A stretch of 10,847 bases of DNA from JBKJTP01 sp046590195 (GTDB lineage: Bacteria > Bacteroidota > Ignavibacteria > Palsa-1295), in the NCBI GenBank assembly GCA_046590195.1, contig JBKJTP010000205.1, positions 1 to 10,847 on the forward strand, in the 5' to 3' direction. The position numbers and the translations under genes were made by a program. Shown one piece after another: positions 6,840 through 10,847 of this stretch. Position 1 is the first letter of the stretch. Every line of letters starts with the position of its first letter. The notes beneath the pieces were generated by a model that was not told the DNA's origin, ran no database searches, and saw only the letters and a list, made by a program, of their open reading frames with translations.

Positions 6840-7076
6840 TCAAATTAACGTTGTTGGTTGCATGGCAAAGGCAGCGGCGCTGTTCTCATCGTTTCTTGCG
6901 ATGATCGTCGTCCGCTGAGCAGATCGGGCATGAAGTGTATCGGTGGCAAACAAAGAGCTCCGCAGGCTGGATGATCTGGTCAGCTCGCGCTGAGTCAAAG
7001 CACCGTTGCAGATCGGACAATTGCTTTCATGCTCGCGCATGGCAATGTATTGACAGGAAGGGCAGATCTTGAACAC
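6840..7076 (-). CDS. Small zinc-ribbon protein
   Basis: The 78-residue product begins MFKICPSCQYIAMREHE and has two Cys-x-x-Cys knuckles, Cys5/Cys8 (CPSC) and Cys20/Cys23 (CPIC), the arrangement of a four-cysteine zinc ribbon. Residues 24-78 are Ser/Arg/Ala/Thr-rich without recognisable structure. The start is a GTG; an in-frame stop lies about 36 bp upstream, so no longer start exists apart from rare codons. There is no signal peptide, so it should be cytoplasmic. It ends 5 bp before the lipoprotein ATG on the same strand, so the two are likely one transcript. The function is unknown; nucleic-acid or protein binding is possible for such ribbons. The small size and unusual start keep confidence moderate, but the doubled CPxC spacing is hard to explain by chance. 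Confidence 0.65.
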   Translation of the reverse strand: MFKICPSCQYIAMREHESNCPICNGALTQRELTRSSSLRSSLFATDTLHARSAQRTTIIARNDENSAAAFAMQPTTLI

Positions 7077-7615
7077 AGTGGTATTACTGGTTTTGTGATC
7101 GGATCAATCGAGACACTCTGCCGAACAGAGCACTCGCTACATATCTTAGAAAATACGGCCTGAAAGGAATGCTAAGCAACTCATCTCAAGCAAACCACCC
7201 TGGGCAATTGGGTGATGACAGGCAGTTCGCTAGTGACTCCAGTGAGCCGTGCGCGTTGTGCCTAATTCATGTCTACAAAATAAAGTCTAAAGTGACAAGC
7301 CACTGACACTTAAATCTTTTTGGGGCATTTCGTGCAAATACTTGAGAATCGCAGTTTTGGAGTAGATTTTAGCGGTTGGAGGTGAGGGCACCTGCATGGA
7401 AGCTGGAGGTCAGAAAGAATTTTTCTATAAGGCCATCTAATATGCAACTGAGCATCTACACCTGTTCAACTTTAGCTCAGAACTTTGCTGTATGTTGTAC
7501 GATTTTGGCTCAGCTATAGCCCTTAACCTCTATTCTCCTTCTATATTATACCAATGACCTTCCTCTCACCCTGCGGGGGATGCGAAGAAGGTCATCGTTT
7601 CTGCTCATCTGCCTC
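7077..7615. other. 539-bp intergenic region without a recognisable gene
   Basis: It lies between the zinc-ribbon gene and the S41 peptidase gene, both on the minus strand, so its right part is the peptidase 3' region and its left part should hold the promoter of the zinc-ribbon/lipoprotein unit. I see no open frame of useful length. Small dyads occur at 7116-7130 (CTCTG/CAGAG), 7196-7214 (CACCC/GGGTG) and 7380-7393 (AGGTG/CACCT with a tetraloop). Near-copies TTTAGCTCAG and TTTGGCTCAG occur at about 7470 and 7503. None is strong enough to call an RNA gene. Confidence 0.5.
7554..7595 (-). terminator. Hairpin just downstream of the S41 peptidase gene
   Basis: ATGACCTTCCTC (7554-7565) and GAAGAAGGTCAT (7584-7595) pair with a single mismatch, and the loop contains CCC/GGG that can stack further. 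It begins about 20 bp after the peptidase stop. On the minus strand it is followed by TGGTATAATATAG, AT-rich but not a T-tract, so it may be a U-poor terminator or a 3'-end stabilising structure. Confidence 0.5.
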
Positions 7616-9301
7616 CTATTTGAAGACCAGCTGCTGCTGAAGATGTTTGACTGCCTCTTGAAACTGGGTATCAGTTTGGCGACGGCTCAGCATCCAACCC
7701 GTTTCGGGATAGAGACGGTAGCACATCCACCGCTTCGTGTAGGCCAGCACAGTGCTTTGCTCTTTCTCGATCCGAGCACCCGCATCTACAACCCCTCCGT
7801 TCTTTGCCTTCCTTACAAGGATCGGCAGAGTCGCTTTGGACACCGAATAATGAGCAAGGAAGTGATCTACTGTCTTATGTTTTGCGAGGATCGCCCCAGC
7901 GTTGTAGTTCAGATACTCGTCCAAGAACAGATTGAAGGCCGAGGCATTGCGAAGTTCATCTATTAGGGTCGAGATCGTATCGAGACTCACGACCACTTCA
8001 GGAACAACGCCCTGGCCAGCATACACCGAACGTCCGGCGGCGGTACCGTGCTTGTGAGTAGGCTCCAAAAGCGTATCCTTGTGATGGTCCAAATTCAGAC
8101 CGTCGGCTATCGTTTTGCGCTCACCGATATAGCTAGCTCCTTCGTACTGCCGTTGAATGCACCTGCCCGAAGGCAGGTGATAACGAGAAGACGTTAATCT
8201 GAATGCGCCACCATCTGGCAGGTCGAACTGCTTTTGCACGAGCCCCTTGCCGTATGTAGGTTGACCGATCAGTAGAGCACGGTCGTGGTCTTGCAGAATT
8301 CCTGCGAGGATCTCGCCAGCGCTGGCTGTCTCCTCATCGACCAACACTACCATTTCAAGCTGACGGTACGGACCATCTTGTTTCGCGGTTGCATAGACAA
8401 GTCCCGTGTCGCCTCGGTGCATCAGTGCCGTTAGCTTTGCTCCTCGATCCAGGAAAAGCGATGCGCATTCATGCGATTGATCCAGTAACCCACCACTGTT
8501 GTCGCGCAGGTCGAGAACCAGCTTTTTCATCCCTTGCGATTCCAGATCTTTCAACGCAGTTTGAAGCTCGTTGAAGGTGCTCGTGATGAAGGCAGTGAGA
8601 TAAATGTAGCCCGTAGCCGCATCAAGCATGTGATAGAACGCGACGCTCCGCTCCGGCATGTGATTCTTTATGATCCGAGTAGTGAACCGCTTGCTATTCG
8701 CTTTGCGGCTAATGCTTAGATCGATGTGGTTGTCAGTAGTGAAGAAGGCGGTTATCTCCTCCTCCTTGAGATCCTGAATGGGCTGACCCCAGATCCTCTC
8801 GATCTTATCTCCGGGTAGAATACCAGCTCGTTCGGCAGGGCCTCCGTTAGCTACGGTGCGTACAACGATATCCTTGCCGACGCGGTAAGCTGCCAGCCCG
8901 TACGTTCCCGCACGCTTGTTGAAAAAGTGAGCGTTGCTCTCGATGGTCGCTTCACGATCCATGTAAAACGAGTGTGGATCGAGTTGGAGCATTACCGTAG
9001 CCATCAAAGAGTCGATCAGACCACTGACTCGTCGCTCATCAACGTAGTAGGAATCGATCAGCTGCAGCATGGCTTGATAACGCGTGAGTTTCGCCGCTGT
9101 TGTTCCATCGACCCGGTTCGGTTGTGCGTGCAGGCCACGCACCTCACACGAGAGCGGCGAGCTTAACAGGAGAAAGCTCGCGAGCATCCACAGGCTAAGG
9201 CGAAATGCCTGCTCCTGGCGGAGGACTTTCAGGTTCAGCGCGACGGGCTCGAGCGGCGCTTGGGTAGCGCGCGAGCGTTGGGGTTGGACATAGCGTTGCA
9301 T
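7616..9301 (-). CDS. S41-family C-terminal processing peptidase (CtpA/Prc-like)
   Basis: The 561-residue envelope serine peptidase has the order usual for CtpA/Prc. A hydrophobic segment at about 34-50 follows a 33-residue basic/polar tail and is probably an uncleaved anchor or long signal; SPLSC (49-53) is not a good lipobox. An N-terminal helical region (72-112, with LDPHSFYM at 107-114) follows. The PDZ domain is at about 130-205 (GGPAERAGILPGDKI). The S41 core contains GYIYLTAF (231-238), LVLDLRDNSGGLL (261-273), the nucleophile Ser327 in ETASAGE, Asp338, and Lys352 in YGKGLVQ. The Ser-Asp-Lys spacings of 11 and 14 equal those of the E. coli Prc triad, so it should be active. Such enzymes trim the C-termini of envelope proteins. 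Residues 450-561 form the extra C-terminal region common in Bacteroidota members. The start at 9301 has no Shine-Dalgarno. Confidence 0.92.
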   Translation of the reverse strand: MQRYVQPQRSRATQAPLEPVALNLKVLRQEQAFRLSLWMLASFLLLSSPLSCEVRGLHAQPNRVDGTTAAKLTRYQAMLQLIDSYYVDERRVSGLIDSLMATVMLQLDPHSFYMDREATIESNAHFFNKRAGTYGLAAYRVGKDIVVRTVANGGPAERAGILPGDKIERIWGQPIQDLKEEEITAFFTTDNHIDLSISRKANSKRFTTRIIKNHMPERSVAFYHMLDAATGYIYLTAFITSTFNELQTALKDLESQGMKKLVLDLRDNSGGLLDQSHECASLFLDRGAKLTALMHRGDTGLVYATAKQDGPYRQLEMVVLVDEETASAGEILAGILQDHDRALLIGQPTYGKGLVQKQFDLPDGGAFRLTSSRYHLPSGRCIQRQYEGASYIGERKTIADGLNLDHHKDTLLEPTHKHGTAAGRSVYAGQGVVPEVVVSLDTISTLIDELRNASAFNLFLDEYLNYNAGAILAKHKTVDHFLAHYSVSKATLPILVRKAKNGGVVDAGARIEKEQSTVLAYTKRWMCYRLYPETGWMLSRRQTDTQFQEAVKHLQQQLVFK

Positions 9302-9315
9302 GGTAAGAACGGGTA

Positions 9316-9344
9316 AGTATAAGCATTATCGATTGAATTGTCCT
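9316..9344 (-). promoter_or_regulatory. Possible promoter of the S41 peptidase gene
   Basis: On the minus strand AGGACA (9344-9339, four of six matches to TTGACA) and TATACT (9321-9316, five of six matches to TATAAT) are 17 bp apart. The -10 element ends 14 bp before the ATG, so the leader would be under 10 nt, in keeping with the missing Shine-Dalgarno. If the organism uses Bacteroidota-type promoter elements this match may be chance. Confidence 0.3.
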
Positions 9345-9419
9345 TTGCATCAGACTGTCACGAAGTTGCATCACTACCTCTCTTTCTTACAAGGTTTACT
9401 ATTCCTGCTACGGTGTCGC

Positions 9420-9442
9420 TGAACTAAATTAGATTCAGTTCA
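9420..9442. promoter_or_regulatory. 23-bp dyad, possible operator
   Basis: TGAACT (9420-9425) and AGTTCA (9437-9442) are exact reverse complements, and the overlapping inner segment CTAAATTAG is itself palindromic. It lies between the divergent starts of the S41 peptidase and meaB genes, where a regulator site is possible. No regulator gene is nearby and the match may be chance. Confidence 0.25.
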
Positions 9443-9540
9443 TCCCCAGACTCAACCTACGTGCCATAGTGAAATATTGTTACATGAAGCGTGTTGTGCC
9501 TGCGCTCCGTAAATTTGCACGAGCAGAATCTTTCGTACTC

Positions 9541-9643
9541 GTCATCCCGAGCGAAGTCGAGGGACCTCTCAACAGAGACAATATCTCGGCAATGAAGTAA
9601 GAGCATCTCAGCCGAGAGATCCCTCGACTTCGCTCGGGATGAC
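9541..9643. repeat. Long inverted repeat with 30-bp arms, overlapping the meaB start
   Basis: The left arm 9541-9570 (GTCATCCCGAGCGAAGTCGA and ten more bases) and the right arm 9614-9643 are reverse complements with one mismatch in 30 (9565 against 9619), around a 43-nt loop. Within the loop and right arm, TCTCGGC (9584-9590) and GCCGAGA (9611-9617) offer an alternative hairpin. The arm sequence belongs to the very common GTCATCC-type dispersed intergenic repeats and resembles the degenerate element at 1988-2056. No transposase accompanies it. The ATG used for meaB (9639-9641) is part of the right arm. Confidence 0.9.
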
Positions 9644-10625
9644 AGGAACGAGCATAATCGATAACCGACACGTGACCTTAGACGAACTGATAGCCAACAT
9701 CCAGAAGCGCGACCGCCGCTCGATCGCCCGTGCGATCACGACGATCGAGAATGATTATCCTGAGACTGCACAGATGCTGCGTATGCTGGGCAAATCGCAG
9801 GGCAGGGCGTACCGTGTTGGTATCACGGGGCCTCCGGGCGCCGGTAAGTCAACGCTGACATCCGAGCTCACGAAGAAGCTGCGTGCAATGGATAAGACTG
9901 TTGCTGTCATCGCGGTAGATCCAACAAGCCCCTTCACAGGCGGCGCGATCCTGGGCGATCGTATCCGCATGCAGGACATCGCGATGGATCCCGGCGTTTA
10001 TGTTCGCTCGATGGCGACGCGTGGATCGCTCGGAGGACTATCAGCCAAAGCCAAAGATGCAGCTGATGTACTTGATGCTGCAGGCTTCGACTTCATTCTG
10101 TTCGAGACAGTTGGCGTCGGACAATCGGAGCTCGATATTGCGAAAGCCGCAGACACAACTATCGTTGTACTCGTACCCGAATCAGGCGATGCCGTGCAGG
10201 CGATGAAGTCTGGTTTGATGGAGATCGCCGATTTCTTCATTGTCAACAAGGCCGATCGCGAAGGAGCGGACCAGGCTGTCGCCGCGCTCAAGACGATCCT
10301 CACATTCCGCGTTACACATGCAGAAGATGAGTGGATCCCGCCGGTCATCAAGACCGTGGCGAGCAAAGCGCAAGGATTGGAAAGCGTGATCGAGGAGATC
10401 GAGCGCCACCATGCGCATCTCATCAAGGTTGGTGAGTTCGATAAGCGCCGCGTCTCGCGCGAACGCGAGCGCGTGCATGAACTCGTCGAAGCGATGCTTC
10501 GCATTGATTTCTGGAGTGACAAGCGCACGAGCGATCTCGAATCCCGCCTTGCAAGCGTCATGCAGCACGAGACCACCAGCTACGACATCGCGCATGAAAT
10601 GGTAGCTGAGTTCAGGAAGAAGTAA
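9639..10625 (+). CDS. meaB: Methylmalonyl-CoA mutase-associated GTPase MeaB/ArgK
   Basis: A 328-residue cytoplasmic G3E-family GTPase. MeaB protects and reloads cobalamin-dependent acyl-CoA mutases such as methylmalonyl-CoA mutase; the older ArgK name is misleading. Visible motifs are RRSIARAITTIEN (26-38), typical of the family N-terminus, the P-loop GITGPPGAGKST (61-72), AVDPTSPFTGGAILGDRIRM (92-111), a MATRGSLGGLS loop (125-135), ETVGVGQSE (156-164) as switch II, and the guanine-specificity NKAD (203-206). The C-terminal helix region (about 245-328) should form the dimerisation arm. The length is typical. The ATG at 9639 lies inside an inverted-repeat arm; the GTG at 9672 (VTLDELIANIQ) is an alternative that still keeps all conserved sequence. 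No mutase subunit gene is adjacent in this window. Confidence 0.93.
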   Translation: MTGTSIIDNRHVTLDELIANIQKRDRRSIARAITTIENDYPETAQMLRMLGKSQGRAYRVGITGPPGAGKSTLTSELTKKLRAMDKTVAVIAVDPTSPFTGGAILGDRIRMQDIAMDPGVYVRSMATRGSLGGLSAKAKDAADVLDAAGFDFILFETVGVGQSELDIAKAADTTIVVLVPESGDAVQAMKSGLMEIADFFIVNKADREGADQAVAALKTILTFRVTHAEDEWIPPVIKTVASKAQGLESVIEEIERHHAHLIKVGEFDKRRVSRERERVHELVEAMLRIDFWSDKRTSDLESRLASVMQHETTSYDIAHEMVAEFRKK

Positions 10626-10628
10626 GCC

Positions 10629-10847
10629 TTACTGTATCTCCACTTCCGGGGGCAGGTCGGTCATTGGAGCAGATATCTGGTCGCGGGTTTCCTGGATGAC
10701 TGGCTCGCGCTTGATGTCGGATGAGGCCATCCAGCCGTCTGATGTGTGCTCGAAGGATTCGGTCGCGTAGCGTTGGTACGAGCTCTCCGGGCCATCCCAC
10801 CAGTATCGCTCGACCTGGATCTTCGGATGCTCGACGTAAATAATATT
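10629..10847 (-). CDS. C-terminal part of an unrecognised protein, cut by the right edge
   Basis: An open frame enters from the right edge and ends at TAA (10631-10629); it encodes 72 residues, beginning NIIYVEHPKIQVERYWWDG and ending APMTDLPPEVEIQ. It has no start in the window. The frame is supported by lack of stops over the whole stretch, codon use like the neighbours, and the tidy convergent arrangement with meaB (3 bp between stop codons). The segment is charged and Trp/Tyr-rich with a proline-containing acidic tail; I recognise no domain. A shadow frame of 62 residues on the same strand (10612-10800) is less likely because it runs into meaB. Confidence 0.6.
   Translation of the reverse strand, partial: NIIYVEHPKIQVERYWWDGPESSYQRYATESFEHTSDGWMASSDIKREPVIQETRDQISAPMTDLPPEVEIQ

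Larger units (their letters stand above)
9302..9638. other. Divergent intergenic region between the S41 peptidase gene and meaB
   Basis: These 337 bp must contain promoters for both directions. They hold a sigma70-like promoter for the peptidase (9316-9344), a dyad at 9420-9442, and most of a long inverted repeat (9541-9643). I found no convincing promoter for meaB and no gene. Confidence 0.5.

Noticed and set aside
7580..7966. 128-codon plus-strand open frame
   Set aside because: It overlaps the 3' end of the S41 peptidase gene in antisense, and most of its length is explained by that gene.
9541..9643. CRISPR-like or insertion-sequence reading of the 30-bp repeats
   Set aside because: There are only two copies and they are inverted rather than direct, with no cas gene, no transposase and no visible target-site duplication.
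9480..9671. 63-codon minus-strand frame containing CHPERSRGI and STSLGMT
   Set aside because: These peptides are simply the translated arms of the inverted repeat at 9541-9643; such spurious proteins are common wherever this repeat family occurs.
9998..10595. Two long minus-strand frames (192 and 137 codons)
   Set aside because: Both are antisense to meaB, which carries the P-loop and NKAD motifs in the plus frame.
1..10847. A previously undescribed multi-gene defence or mobile system
   Set aside because: No nuclease, helicase, toxin-antitoxin pair, integrase, reverse transcriptase or phage gene is visible. The gene content is metabolic and envelope-related.

Overview
The window looks like a chromosomal contig from a diderm (Gram-negative) bacterium, most plausibly of the Bacteroidota/Chlorobiota (FCB) side, for example a Kapabacteria- or Ignavibacteria-like lineage. 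The reasons are an outer-membrane barrel protein and a lipoprotein with a clean lipobox, an S41 peptidase with the long C-terminal extension common in that group, near absence of Shine-Dalgarno sequences (only one strong one in the window), and dispersed intergenic repeats of the GTCATCC(C/T)GAGCGA type. The phylum is an inference; no rRNA or tRNA gene was found to fix it.

Layout, left to right. A perfect 58-bp palindrome at the very left edge interrupts the 3' part of nadA (minus strand). Upstream of nadA, in the same operon, lies a ygfZ/gcvT-like folate-binding gene. A degenerate palindromic repeat separates it from a plus-strand block: spmA-like and spmB-like nucleoside-recognition (Gate) membrane proteins, then a predicted outer-membrane beta-barrel protein of unknown function and a DUF1801 protein. 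A rho-independent terminator at 5667-5703 reads leftward and ends a minus-strand pair: a small zinc-ribbon protein followed by a lipoprotein. After about 540 bp without a gene comes a minus-strand S41 (C-terminal processing) peptidase with an intact Ser/Asp/Lys catalytic set. Divergent from it is meaB/argK, the G3E-type GTPase that serves cobalamin-dependent acyl-CoA mutases; its predicted ATG lies inside one arm of a 30-bp inverted repeat. The window ends in the C-terminal part of an unrecognised minus-strand gene that converges on meaB with 3 bp between the stop codons.

Functional links. ygfZ-nadA joins a folate-dependent iron-sulfur maintenance factor to a [4Fe-4S] enzyme of NAD synthesis. 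spmA-spmB encode two membrane proteins known to work as a pair, here in a genome that shows no other sign of sporulation. The remaining genes are envelope proteins (barrel, lipoprotein, peptidase) and housekeeping functions. I see no defence island, prophage, transposase or CRISPR array, and no convincing previously undescribed multi-gene system. The points most worth a second look are the edge palindrome, the repeat carrying the meaB start codon, the roughly 130-residue insertion in the SpmA homologue, and the zinc-ribbon/lipoprotein pair.
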